Shown piece after piece: positions 1-7,578 of a stretch of 64,000 nt of DNA; positions within the stretch are counted from its first letter, which is position 1, and every line of letters starts with the position of its first letter. Both the position numbers and the translations under genes were made by a program. This DNA is from Verrucomicrobiota bacterium (GTDB lineage: Bacteria; Verrucomicrobiota; Verrucomicrobiia; Opitutales; Opitutaceae), in the NCBI GenBank assembly GCA_023428905.1, contig JAEYWP010000030.1, positions 186,001-250,000 on the forward strand, given 5' to 3'. The notes below the pieces were generated by a model that saw only the letters and a program-made list of their open reading frames with translations, was not told the DNA's origin and did not search any database.

Positions 1-597
1 GACGTTGCGGATGTTGTCGGCGCCGGCGCCGCGGGAGGTCAGGCCGAGTTCCTGGACACGGGTGAGCACTGTGACGATGTCGCGGGGCTTGAACTCACGG
101 ATCTGGAGGTTGCCGCGGGTGGTGATGTGCGCGTATCCACCGCCGAACTCGGCGGCGAGGTCGGCGAGGCCGTGCAACTGCGCAGCGCTGAGCTCGCACG
201 CAGGGACGCGCAGGCGGATCATAAAGCTGTCTTGCGCCGGGGCGACGTAGAACAGGCCGAAAGTCTTGAAGCGGTACGTGTTTTCCGGGTCGGGAAACGC
301 GTTTTCATCAGCGTGCCGAAGCAGGCGATCCCAGGCGTCGAGCGGGTTCTCGTCATGCTTCCAGCGCTCCTCCTTGCACAGGTCGCCGAGCGGGGTGCCG
401 AAGACCGTCGGTTCGGCGGGCGCGGCGAGATTGGTCGCCCCGGGCTCTCCTGGCGCAGAGGTGAGCTGACCGGTTGCTGTCGTACCGACGAAGGGAAAGG
501 CGCCGGAGGCGAGCACCCCGGCCATGAAGCCCTGGAGGTACTCCTTCTGTTCCGGGGTGAAGGGCTGGGCGGGAGAGAGAAGGTCGGTGGCAGGCAC
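1..597 (-). CDS. nirA: Ferredoxin-type nitrite/sulfite reductase (NirA family), N-terminal part
   Basis: Last gene of the nitrate block, open at the window edge, so only about 199 N-terminal residues are seen. It would reduce nitrite to ammonium in the cytoplasm using siroheme and an Fe4S4 cluster. Residues about 120-195 match the ferredoxin-like half-domain of nitrite/sulfite reductases, including 'MIRLRVPACELSAAQLHGLA' followed by 'GYAHITTRGNLQIREF'. The siroheme/cluster cysteines lie beyond the edge. The start is GTG at 597: an in-frame stop lies four codons upstream, the next in-frame ATG is about residue 25, and a purine-rich GGGAGGG directly precedes the GTG. It follows the kinase/phosphatase gene by 90 bp. 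A sulfite reductase is possible from sequence alone, but the neighbours argue for nitrite. Confidence 0.85.
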   Translation of the reverse strand, partial: MPATDLLSPAQPFTPEQKEYLQGFMAGVLASGAFPFVGTTATGQLTSAPGEPGATNLAAPAEPTVFGTPLGDLCKEERWKHDENPLDAWDRLLRHADENAFPDPENTYRFKTFGLFYVAPAQDSFMIRLRVPACELSAAQLHGLADLAAEFGGGYAHITTRGNLQIREFKPRDIVTVLTRVQELGLTSRGAGADNIRNV

Positions 598-687
598 GCC
601 CTCCCTTTAGCAGTCGGGGTGCCCGGGAGACGCCGGGGATGAATCAAACCAGTGAATACTTTTGGTCTGAAGGATGAATTACGTTCA

Positions 688-2340
688 TCACTCGCCGAGT
701 CCGGCCAGACGCACGAGCAGGGCGAGGCAAGCCACCGCCAGTGTCAGGCTCAGCAGCTTGTAGAAGAGCAGCGGGTTGCGCTCGAGGAGGGGTGCGTCCT
801 TCGGGTGATGGGCCGCCACCGCCTCGGGGTGCTCCAGATCGTAGGCCATTTCGGAGAAATGCTGGTAGCGCCGGGCGGGGTCGGGTTCGAGGGCGCGCTG
901 GACGATAAAGTCCACCCACGGGGGGACGGCGGCATTGAGGCGGGAAAGACGCCGCGGATGGGAGTCGAACCGCGGCGTCTGGAAGCGCTCGACTTCGCCG
1001 TACGGATACGCGCCGCCCAAGGCCTCGTAGAGGGTGACGCCAATCGAAAAAAGCTCGGTGCGCTCCGAGAGCGGCGCACCGTGAAAGCGCTCGGGCGCTA
1101 GGTAGGAGGGGGTGCCGGCGCGGGATGTGACGGAAAACACCTCCGCGAGGCTGCCGAGATCGATCAGCTTGAACTCGGGTAGGCCACCGTTTCCCACCAC
1201 GAGGATGTTGTCGGGCTTGAGGTCCCCATGGGCGAGGTCGCGGCTGAGCAAAAATTGGCAGGCGCGGAGTAAAAATCGAGCAAGCTCGACCGCTGATTCG
1301 ACCGTCATCCGGTTTTTGGCCAGCGTCTGGCGGAGCGTGGGCGCCTCCACGTAGTCCATCACATAATACTGCAGGACGCTCGTCTCGGGCAGGAAGGCGC
1401 GGACAAACTCGGGGCCCTCGATCCGCGTGGCCTGCCAGGCCTCACGCAGGAACGCGTCCCGGTGCGCCTCGCTCTCGCGAGCCTCCAACGGGGCAAATTT
1501 GAGCACCACGGGTGTGGGGTCGGGACCATGCGCCAGCCAGATCCGGCCGGCTTCCTGGAGGGGCCGCAGCAGCCGGTACGGCCCCACGTGCTGCCCTTCG
1601 GAGAGGGCGGCCGGTGTGTCGACCGACGGAGGACCGGAGGCACCGGACCAGCTGCGTTCAAAGACCTCCACGACCGCGGCGGTCGCGTCGTCCTCCAGTT
1701 CCGGCGTATCCGCCGCAGCCCGTCGCGCATCCGCCACCAGTCCCCGCGCCTGGGCCCCGCGCCGCAGAGCCTCCGCAAGGGCGGTCTCGGGAAGGGCGGC
1801 GCTGATCCCGTCCGTGCAGAGAAGGATCCGGTCTTCGGGATCGACCTGGAGTTCGAAGACGTAGGGTTCAACCGGGCCGGTGAGCCCTACTGCGCGCGTC
1901 AGCACATGGGTCAGGTTCGTCTCCTGTAGGGCGTGATGCTCGGAGAGGCGGGTGAGGGTCCCGGCGCGCCAAAGAAAGATGGGCGAATCGCCCACATTGA
2001 TGCCGTAGGCGCGGTCCTGTTCGAACGCGACGGCGCTAAGTGTGCAGAGCATCTCGGACGAGCCGTGACGCAGCTGTGATTCCTGGAAGAAGATCCGGTT
2101 GATCTGATGGACAAACTCGGTGAGGGCCCGCCGCGGGCTCCAGGCTTTCGGGCGAGCGAGGTAGTAGTCGACCAGCATGTTGACCGCGCGCTGCGCCGCC
2201 TCCCCACCGTGCTTGGCTGAACCCAGTCCATCGGCGATTGCCACAATCGCGAGGTCGCTCCGGATCTCGTGGCGCACCGCGTCCTCGGAGGAGGTGCGAT
2301 CGGAACGTGCCGCTCCGTGGGCGGTGATTTGGAGTTTCAT
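688..2340 (-). CDS. PP2C phosphatase-Ser/Thr protein kinase fusion of the nitrate operon
   Basis: 550 residues from ATG 2340; an in-frame ATG at 2367 would add nine. Residues about 5-230 are a PP2C phosphatase with metal-site motifs 'IADGLGSAKHGGEAA', 'GDSPIF' and 'LLCTDGIS'. Residues about 255-515 are a Hanks-type kinase: 'VVLKFA' (ATP lysine), 'HGDLKPDNILV' (catalytic loop), 'LIDLGSL' in place of DFG, and 'APERF'. The glycine-rich loop is degenerate ('RPLQEAGRIWLAHG'). A single hydrophobic helix near residues 528-548 should anchor it in the inner membrane with both domains in the cytoplasm. Such fusions accompany nitrate/nitrite genes in several bacteria, but their target is not generally known. 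Control of the adjacent transporters is inference. Confidence 0.9.
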   Translation of the reverse strand: MKLQITAHGAARSDRTSSEDAVRHEIRSDLAIVAIADGLGSAKHGGEAAQRAVNMLVDYYLARPKAWSPRRALTEFVHQINRIFFQESQLRHGSSEMLCTLSAVAFEQDRAYGINVGDSPIFLWRAGTLTRLSEHHALQETNLTHVLTRAVGLTGPVEPYVFELQVDPEDRILLCTDGISAALPETALAEALRRGAQARGLVADARRAAADTPELEDDATAAVVEVFERSWSGASGPPSVDTPAALSEGQHVGPYRLLRPLQEAGRIWLAHGPDPTPVVLKFAPLEARESEAHRDAFLREAWQATRIEGPEFVRAFLPETSVLQYYVMDYVEAPTLRQTLAKNRMTVESAVELARFLLRACQFLLSRDLAHGDLKPDNILVVGNGGLPEFKLIDLGSLAEVFSVTSRAGTPSYLAPERFHGAPLSERTELFSIGVTLYEALGGAYPYGEVERFQTPRFDSHPRRLSRLNAAVPPWVDFIVQRALEPDPARRYQHFSEMAYDLEHPEAVAAHHPKDAPLLERNPLLFYKLLSLTLAVACLALLVRLAGLGE

Positions 2341-2400
2341 GGGGCGCCCAAGGCAAGCTGTCCGCATCCCCGCTGTCCATGGCGGGGTGCGGCTGGTGGA

Positions 2401-3606
2401 TCAGATCCGCGCCGCGGCCAGCGCGCCCCAGGTCGTGCGCCAGCGGCGTTTGACCAGGCCGAGGCCCACCAAGGCAAAGATACAGAGTGCGGCGAACGTC
2501 AGCAGGCCGCCGAGGTAGCTTCCGGTCAGGCCCTTGGAGTAGCCGAGGGAGCTCGCGAGCAGAAAGCCGCCAAGGCCGCCGCCGCAGCCCACCAGGCCGG
2601 TCATCACTCCGATCTCCTTGGCGAAGCGCTGCGGCAGCAGTTGGAAGACCGAGCCGTTGGCCATGCCGAAGGCGCCCGACGCCAGGAAGAAACCGGCCGC
2701 GCACACCCAAAGCGACTGGGTCATCGCGGCCAAGGTAAGCGCCAGCGCCGCCACGCTGTAGAAAATGTAGAGCGATCGGATGCCCCCGAGGCGGTCAGCG
2801 ATCGCGCCACCCACCGGACGCCCGAGCGCGCCGACCAGGGTGCACAGGGCGGCCATTTCGCCTGCCTTCACCGCGGAGAGATCGAACTCGGAGCTGAAAT
2901 AGATCAGGAGCGACGCCGCCAGGCCGGAGAAACCGCCAAAACTGATGGTGTAGAAGAAGCAAAACCAGTGGGCGTCGCGCTGCGCCAGGAGTTTGAAGTA
3001 ATCGGCGAGGGTTTTCCGTTTCACCTCCACGGGGGCCTCTTTGGAGAACACGCAGTAGAGAATAAAGACGGCGAGCAGAGGCAGCATCGCAAAACCGAAT
3101 ACACTGGGCCAGCCGTAGGCGGCGGCGAGACGGGGGGCGAGGAGCGAGTCGATCACGACCCCCACGTTACCGGCTCCCGCCAGGCCCAGGACGAGGCCCT
3201 GCATCTGCGGCGGATACCACCGGCCCGCCTGGGGCAATGCGACCGCGAAACTGGCACCGGCCACGCCGAGCACCAGGCCCAGCACGAGGGTTTGGTTGAA
3301 GGAGTGCAGCCCGAACCACCAGGCGGCGAGCATCCCGGCCATCACGACCAACTGCGCCAGGATTCCGGTACGTTTCGCGCCGATACGATCCACCAGCAGA
3401 CCGAGCGCGATGCGAATGAAGGCACCCGAAAGGTAGGGCACCGCCACCATCAGCCCCTTCTGCTGGGGGCTCAGTCCCAGGGTGGCCCCGATCTGGACTC
3501 CGAGGGCGCCCAGGATCGTCCACACCATGAAACTGACATCAAAATAAAGGAACGCGGTGGCGAGCGTTGGCCAATGGCCGGATTTCTTGAGTTGGGCGAG
3601 ATTCAT
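2401..3606 (-). CDS. nasA: MFS nitrate/nitrite transporter, NarK/NasA (NNP) family
   Basis: 401 residues with about 12 hydrophobic segments, the usual size for assimilatory nitrate porters of the inner membrane. NNP-type features include 'GAFIRIALGLLVDRIGAKRTG' between helices 2 and 3, 'GALGRPVGGAIADRLGG' in the second half, and small-residue-rich helices such as 'LGLAGAGNVGVV'. It lies between the porin and the kinase/phosphatase. It would be a second nitrate entry route next to the ABC system of the same block. The ATG at 3604-3606 is immediately preceded by a long hairpin (3608-3642), so translation may be controlled. Whether the substrate is nitrate, nitrite or both cannot be read from the sequence. 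Confidence 0.9.
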   Translation of the reverse strand: MNLAQLKKSGHWPTLATAFLYFDVSFMVWTILGALGVQIGATLGLSPQQKGLMVAVPYLSGAFIRIALGLLVDRIGAKRTGILAQLVVMAGMLAAWWFGLHSFNQTLVLGLVLGVAGASFAVALPQAGRWYPPQMQGLVLGLAGAGNVGVVIDSLLAPRLAAAYGWPSVFGFAMLPLLAVFILYCVFSKEAPVEVKRKTLADYFKLLAQRDAHWFCFFYTISFGGFSGLAASLLIYFSSEFDLSAVKAGEMAALCTLVGALGRPVGGAIADRLGGIRSLYIFYSVAALALTLAAMTQSLWVCAAGFFLASGAFGMANGSVFQLLPQRFAKEIGVMTGLVGCGGGLGGFLLASSLGYSKGLTGSYLGGLLTFAALCIFALVGLGLVKRRWRTTWGALAAARI

Positions 3607-3607
3607 T

Positions 3608-3642
3608 GAGGAATGACGCTCTATGAGCAGCGTTCATTCCTC
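3608..3642 (-). promoter_or_regulatory. RBS-covering hairpin before nasA
   Basis: On the transcript GAGGAATG pairs with CATTCCTC and ACGCT with AGCGT, giving 13 base pairs with one bulged A and an 8-nt loop. The 3' arm ends one base before the nasA start codon, so the folded RNA would hide the whole ribosome-binding region. No U-tract follows, so it is not an ordinary terminator. Confidence 0.6.
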
Positions 3643-3672
3643 GTGGGGCGCGGAATGCGCGAATCGTTTTGT

Positions 3673-3703
3673 CCGGGAGCATGAACCGGATTCATGCTCC
3701 CGG
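3673..3703 (-). promoter_or_regulatory. Perfect 13-bp hairpin between porin and nasA
   Basis: CCGGGAGCATGAA and its exact complement TTCATGCTCCCGG flank a 5-nt loop. It lies 20 bp after the porin stop codon and about 30 bp before the second hairpin. There is no U-run on the minus-strand side. It may stabilise the upstream message, or work with the second hairpin as a leader. Confidence 0.55.
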
Positions 3704-3722
3704 GAGGAGGTGGAGCCCCTCC

Positions 3723-5240
3723 TCAGAGGTTGAGGGTCACCTGCAGATAGGCGTAGCTCGCGTCCTTCGAGCCAACCGCGCGAAGGGACTGCTTGATGTA
3801 GTTGCCGCGGAAATAGCGACTCAGGCCGAGTTCGACCTGGGCGTAGTGGGTGACCGACCAGCCCGCCACGAAATCGATCTCCTGCCCGACGGAGTCATCG
3901 TAGCCTGGGTTGATGCGGTAGCCGCCGCCACTCCCGACCCCCGCGCCGGTGAAATTACGCGGCACCCCGGCGACGTTGTACCAAAAGTCGGTGGTGCGAT
4001 CCAGGACATGGAGGTGGTATTCAAGCGCCAATGACAGGGTGGGCTTGGGTTTGAGCGAGAGGGCGAGGCGGTAGTCCTGCATGTTCTGCAATCCGGACAG
4101 GTCCATGTACCCGTAGAAGAGATGGTTTGTCGGAAAGAGGTTCTGGAAGGTCTGGCTCTTGCCGTCGGTCGCGTTCTTGTCGCCTGAGCCCTTGCTATAG
4201 ATGAAGGCGAGGCGCGGAGTCCCCCAGGCCTCGGCCCAGGTGTACCCGAGCTGGGCCACGACCGCATGCGCGCTGTGATCAAGGCGGGGCGCGGCGAGGG
4301 CAGCGGCCACGGTGGCCGCGGGGAAAACGGCGGCGCGGTTGCCAAACTGGTACATGGCCTCGAGCCCGTAGTCCCAGCGACCATACGCCTTGGGCTTGGA
4401 CTTGATCCGGAAGCCGGTGGTGTAGATGTCCTGGGCTCCGGGGAAGCGGAACGGGGCGGGGATGCCCGACCAGTCGTCGAAAGCGATGTTGCGATCGGTG
4501 TTGCGGGCCAGGAAGTAGGCTTCGACGATCTCGTTCTTGGCCGCCGTCGGAAAATTGAAGTAGGCGCCCGAGAAGACGTCGTCGGTGTTCCACTTGTTAT
4601 TGTTGCGATGGTCGTTGTACACGACTCCGCCGGTAAAGACATCGACGCCGAAGAGCGCGTTCTGCCAGCGCACCTTCGCCGCATCAAAGGTGCGCGCGTT
4701 GTTGTTCCAGCGGAAATGGCCGACGAGGCGGTGATCGCCGTAGGAGAGTTCCTGCCGTCCCAACTTCAGGGATACGGGGAACTCCTTGTGATTGCCGACG
4801 AAGACAAAGGCCTGGTGCAGGTCGAGAGGGCCATCGCGCTCCGCCAGGCCCTGTCCGGGCGCGGCTGAGTTGAACCGCTCGTCACCGTAGGAGTAGCTGG
4901 AGCGGCCCTCAATCGTGGCGGAAACCCATTTGCCGGTGTAACTGATGCGGGGCATCAGGCGGGTGAGCAGGTAGGTGTTTTCCGTGTCATCCTGCGGACG
5001 CTCGGAGAAGTCCCAGTTGGATCCGGCGTCGGTAAAGCCCGCACCATCCTTGTCCTCGAGGCGGGCGCGAACGTTTACGCCGATGTCCCAGGCTGCCATG
5101 TAGGGATCGGAAGCGCGGAGTTTCTCGTTGAGAAATCCGGGAAACGGCCGGGGCGGCAGGGGCGGCGTGAACTGGGCCAGGCCGCTGAGCGGCGAGGCAA
5201 GGGCGAGCAACGCAAGCAATCGGGGAAGCGAGGCGGTCAT
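3723..5240 (-). CDS. Alginate-export-family outer-membrane beta-barrel (nitrate-operon porin)
   Basis: 505 residues from ATG 5240; longer in-frame versions lack a sensible N-terminus. A signal peptide is clear ('MTASLPRLLALLALASPLSG', cleavage near 'GLAQF'). The body is built of alternating aromatic strands typical of AlgE-like barrels, for example 'LKLGRQELSYGDHRLVGHFRW' and 'FDAAKVRWQN', and ends in 'YAYLQVTLNL' with a hydrophobic C-terminal strand as in outer-membrane proteins. The family name comes from alginate secretion. Its place between nrtD and nasA suggests diffusion of nitrate or another anion across the outer membrane instead. A 144-bp gap before it holds a candidate FNR/CRP-type site, so it may have its own promoter. 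Confidence 0.85.
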   Translation of the reverse strand: MTASLPRLLALLALASPLSGLAQFTPPLPPRPFPGFLNEKLRASDPYMAAWDIGVNVRARLEDKDGAGFTDAGSNWDFSERPQDDTENTYLLTRLMPRISYTGKWVSATIEGRSSYSYGDERFNSAAPGQGLAERDGPLDLHQAFVFVGNHKEFPVSLKLGRQELSYGDHRLVGHFRWNNNARTFDAAKVRWQNALFGVDVFTGGVVYNDHRNNNKWNTDDVFSGAYFNFPTAAKNEIVEAYFLARNTDRNIAFDDWSGIPAPFRFPGAQDIYTTGFRIKSKPKAYGRWDYGLEAMYQFGNRAAVFPAATVAAALAAPRLDHSAHAVVAQLGYTWAEAWGTPRLAFIYSKGSGDKNATDGKSQTFQNLFPTNHLFYGYMDLSGLQNMQDYRLALSLKPKPTLSLALEYHLHVLDRTTDFWYNVAGVPRNFTGAGVGSGGGYRINPGYDDSVGQEIDFVAGWSVTHYAQVELGLSRYFRGNYIKQSLRAVGSKDASYAYLQVTLNL

Positions 5241-5311
5241 GGTGTGGCGTGGTTTGCGGTAGAAGGGTGGTCGCTGCGGCTGAAGCATGCCATGGGAAAC
5301 CCGTCTGCGCC

Positions 5312-5325
5312 GTGATCTGGATCAA
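5312..5325 (-). promoter_or_regulatory. FNR/CRP-family-like dyad upstream of the porin
   Basis: Read on the minus strand it is TTGATCCAGATCAC, one mismatch from the FNR/ANR consensus TTGAT-N4-ATCAA. Its centre is about 78 bp upstream of the porin start, which allows an activator position near -41.5 with a short leader. One site without an aligned promoter is weak evidence. Confidence 0.35.
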
Positions 5326-5384
5326 GGCGCATCGGAATTGAGTTCGCCAGCACTCGGTCTGGTCAGGCCGCGGCGGGTGAGAAT

Positions 5385-6212
5385 TCAGGGGTGGGCGTGC
5401 GCGGGCGCACCGGCCGTGACGGGCATGCCGGGACGGAGGTGCGAGCGCTCCTCGAGGAAACCGATCAGGTGCTCGCGCAGGCGATAGTACTCCGGGTCTT
5501 CCAAAAGGTCGCGGCGGGATCGGGGACGTGGGAAACGCACCTGGAGGATTTCACCCACCGTGGCCGCCGGGCCGTTGGTCATCATCACGACGCGGTCGGA
5601 GAGAAAGAGGGCCTCGTCGACATCGTGTGTCACCATCAGGGCCGTCTTCTGGTCTTTCTGCCACAGGTCGAGCAGGACCTCCTGCAGTTCGTAACGCGTC
5701 AGCGAGTCGAGCATGCCGAAAGGTTCATCCAGGAGCAGCATCTTGGGCGAGAGGGCGAAGGCCCGGGCGATGCCGCAGCGCTGGCGCATCCCTTGCGAGA
5801 GTTCCGACGGGCGCTTGTGCATGGCCTCAGCCAGGCCGACGACGGAAAGGTAATACTCCGCGATCTGGCGGCGTTCCTCGCGCGAGGCGGTGTAGTAGAC
5901 CTGGTCGACTCCGAGGAGAACGTTCTCGAAGGCGGTGTACCACGGCAAGAGGCAGGGCGCCTGGAAGACAACACCCCGATCGGGCCCGGCACTGGCGACC
6001 TCCTTCCCTGAAAGGATGATGCCGCCGGACGTCACCTCAGTGAGCCCGGCGATCATGGACAGGACGGTGGATTTGCCGCAGCCCGAGTGCCCGATCAGGG
6101 TGATAAACTCGCCCTTCTGCACCGACAGGTCTAAGTTTTCGACGATGACGGCGGGTCCCTTTGGAGTCGGATAGACTTTTCCCAGCCTGGAGATTTCGAG
6201 GAAGTGTGACAT
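5385..6212 (-). CDS. nrtD: Nitrate ABC transporter ATP-binding protein NrtD
   Basis: 275-residue nucleotide-binding subunit of the nitrate/nitrite importer. It has Walker A 'GHSGCGKST', the Q-loop region 'VVFQAPCLLPW', signature 'ELSQGMRQRCGIARA', Walker B 'MLLLDEPFGMLD' and the switch histidine in 'MVTHDVDEA'. ATG 6212 gives 'MSHFLEISRLGKVYP', the normal start of this family; the longer open frame upstream is the nrtC shadow. It lies 10 bp after the nrtC stop, so the two subunits are translated together. NrtC and NrtD form a heterodimer on the NrtB permease in the cyanobacterial systems. Confidence 0.92.
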   Translation of the reverse strand: MSHFLEISRLGKVYPTPKGPAVIVENLDLSVQKGEFITLIGHSGCGKSTVLSMIAGLTEVTSGGIILSGKEVASAGPDRGVVFQAPCLLPWYTAFENVLLGVDQVYYTASREERRQIAEYYLSVVGLAEAMHKRPSELSQGMRQRCGIARAFALSPKMLLLDEPFGMLDSLTRYELQEVLLDLWQKDQKTALMVTHDVDEALFLSDRVVMMTNGPAATVGEILQVRFPRPRSRRDLLEDPEYYRLREHLIGFLEERSHLRPGMPVTAGAPAHAHP

Positions 6213-6222
6213 GGGTCGTGGC

Positions 6223-7116
6223 TCAGCGATCGATGGAGATCTCCTCGCGCCGGACCTCGTGCGGTCGTAGGGGGCGGCGGGATACACGCGGGAGGTTGAG
6301 GTCCTCCGGCAGGATGTCCGGGAGAATGAGCTTGCGGGTGAGGGTGGTGCGGGCACCGGCGCGGTAGGACAGCAGCTGACTGGTGACGTGGGCGCGCAGG
6401 CGCTTGAACTCGGGGTCGTGATTGAGGGCTTTGCGGTTGCGGGGACGATCCAGCGTGACCGGGATCGATTCGCCAAGGGTGGCGCCTGGACCCGGGGTGA
6501 GCGGAATGATCCGATCGGCAAGGAGAAGGCCCTCGTCGACGTCGTTGGTGATCAGGACCACGGTTTTGCGGTCGGCCTCCCAGATCCGCTCGATCTCGTC
6601 CTGCAAGGTGGAGCGGGTGAGGGCGTCGAGGGCGGAGAGCGGTTCGTCGAGCAAGAGTATCTTGGGATCCATCGCCAGCGCCCGGGCGACCGAGACCCGC
6701 TGCCGCATCCCGCCGGAGAGCTGGCGCGGTAGTTTGTCGCGGGCGGGCGTGAGGTTGACCAACGCGATGGTGCGCTCGATGTGCTCGCGCGCCTTTTCCG
6801 GCGTCCAGCCCGGGAATACCTGTTCCACCGCCAGGGAAATGTTCTCATACACGGTCAGCCAGGGCAGGAGGCTGTAATTCTGGAACACGATGCCCCGGTC
6901 CGGCCCCGGGCCCGTGACCTCGCTCCCATTCAGCCGCACCGTCCCGCTGTCCGGCCGCAGCAGCCCCGCGATCAGCGAGATCAGCGTGGTCTTTCCCGAG
7001 CCCGAGTATCCAACAATCGCTACAAACTCCCCTTCCCGAATCGAAAGATTCACATCCCGGAGGACAGAGGTGGAGGCAAAGGCTTTAGAGACAGAGGAGA
7101 GCTCCAGAATCGGCAC
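6223..7116 (-). CDS. nrtC: Nitrate ABC transporter ATP-binding protein NrtC (short form)
   Basis: 297 residues from GTG 7116 ('MPILELSSVSKAF'). Walker A 'GYSGSGKTT', signature 'QLSGGMRQRVSVARA' and Walker B 'ILLLDEPLSALD' are intact. The switch (H-loop) reads 'LITNDVDEG', with Asn where NrtD has His; this may be a trait of the NrtC half. Cyanobacterial NrtC is about 650 residues because of a C-terminal NrtA-like regulatory domain, which is absent here; the protein ends after about 40 residues of tail. No Shine-Dalgarno precedes the GTG, because an AT-rich inserted unit begins about 5 bp upstream and separates the gene from nrtB. Confidence 0.88.
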   Translation of the reverse strand: MPILELSSVSKAFASTSVLRDVNLSIREGEFVAIVGYSGSGKTTLISLIAGLLRPDSGTVRLNGSEVTGPGPDRGIVFQNYSLLPWLTVYENISLAVEQVFPGWTPEKAREHIERTIALVNLTPARDKLPRQLSGGMRQRVSVARALAMDPKILLLDEPLSALDALTRSTLQDEIERIWEADRKTVVLITNDVDEGLLLADRIIPLTPGPGATLGESIPVTLDRPRNRKALNHDPEFKRLRAHVTSQLLSYRAGARTTLTRKLILPDILPEDLNLPRVSRRPLRPHEVRREEISIDR

Positions 7117-7128
7117 GCCGGATTTTTG

Positions 7129-7153
7129 ATTTACGATTGATGATTGATGATTT
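7129..7153 (+). repeat. Left imperfect terminal repeat of the four-helix-bundle unit
   Basis: ATTTACGATTGATGATTGAT followed by GATTT. It matches the reverse complement of 7551-7575 at 18 of 25 positions and is AT-rich in a GC-rich context. It contains a short GATTGAT/GATGATT internal periodicity. Confidence 0.55.
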
Positions 7154-7202
7154 CCAGAAAGCGGGAACTGCGCCCGCGCGGACGGCCTGTTTCCTTCCGG
7201 AG

Positions 7203-7556
7203 ATGACCCCGGGGGAGTTGAAGGAGCGGACGATGCGATTTGCCCTTCGGATATTGAAGTTGTCTGAGCAGTTGCCGGCTTCTGCGAGCGGCCGGACGGT
7301 GGCAAAACAGATTTCACGATCGGGTACCTCCGTGGCCGCAAATTACCGCGCGGCGCTTCGCGGAAAATCCAGGCGGGATTTCATTCACAAGATTACCACC
7401 GTGCTGGAGGAGGTGGACGAGACTGCCTTCTGGCGGGAATTCCTTGAGCGAGGAGCCTTGCTGCCGGCCCGCCGGCTGGAATTGCTCCGGAACGTTGCGG
7501 ACGCGCTGACGCGCATTTGTGCTGCCACCCGCCAATCCGCCCACAATCACAAATGA
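7203..7556 (+). CDS. Four-helix-bundle protein (23S rRNA intervening-sequence-protein family)
   Basis: 117 residues from ATG 7203, preceded by CCGGAG; upstream in-frame ATGs at 7137 and 7140 lie inside the left repeat. Family hallmarks are an initial helix 'LKERTMRFALRILKLSEQLP', then 'KQISRSGTSVAANYRAALRG' and 'DFIHKITTVLEEVDETAFW', which match the conserved SGTS-NYREA and E-DE-W blocks of the IVP/bAvd-like four-helix-bundle family. These proteins are small pentamer-forming bundles, some encoded within 23S rRNA insertions; their role is unknown. It is the only plus-strand gene within the nitrate operon, and its stop codon lies within the right repeat. Gene transfer or local mobility is likely. 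Confidence 0.85.
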   Translation: MTPGELKERTMRFALRILKLSEQLPASASGRTVAKQISRSGTSVAANYRAALRGKSRRDFIHKITTVLEEVDETAFWREFLERGALLPARRLELLRNVADALTRICAATRQSAHNHK

Positions 7557-7575
7557 TAAATCGAAGATCATAAAT
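7551..7575 (-). repeat. Right imperfect terminal repeat of the four-helix-bundle unit
   Basis: Inverted partner of 7129-7153 (18/25 identity on the reverse complement). It includes the TGA stop of the four-helix-bundle gene and lies 3 bp from the nrtB stop codon. Confidence 0.55.
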
Positions 7576-7578
7576 GAC

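Larger units (their letters stand above)
7121..7578. mobile_element. Insertion-like unit with four-helix-bundle gene between nrtB and nrtC
   Basis: About 455 bp lie exactly between the nrtC start (7116) and the nrtB stop (7579). The unit has AT-rich imperfect inverted 25-bp ends and one gene on the strand opposite to the operon. Removing it would bring nrtB and nrtC to within about 10 bp, as expected for the native operon. No transposase is encoded. Calling it mobile is inference from position, strand and ends. Confidence 0.5.

Noticed and set aside
2269..3609. Long open frame on the plus strand opposite nasA
   Set aside because: Its translation is Gln/Glu/Arg/His-rich with no family match, while the minus strand encodes a clear 12-helix transporter. 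Such antisense frames are common in GC-rich DNA.
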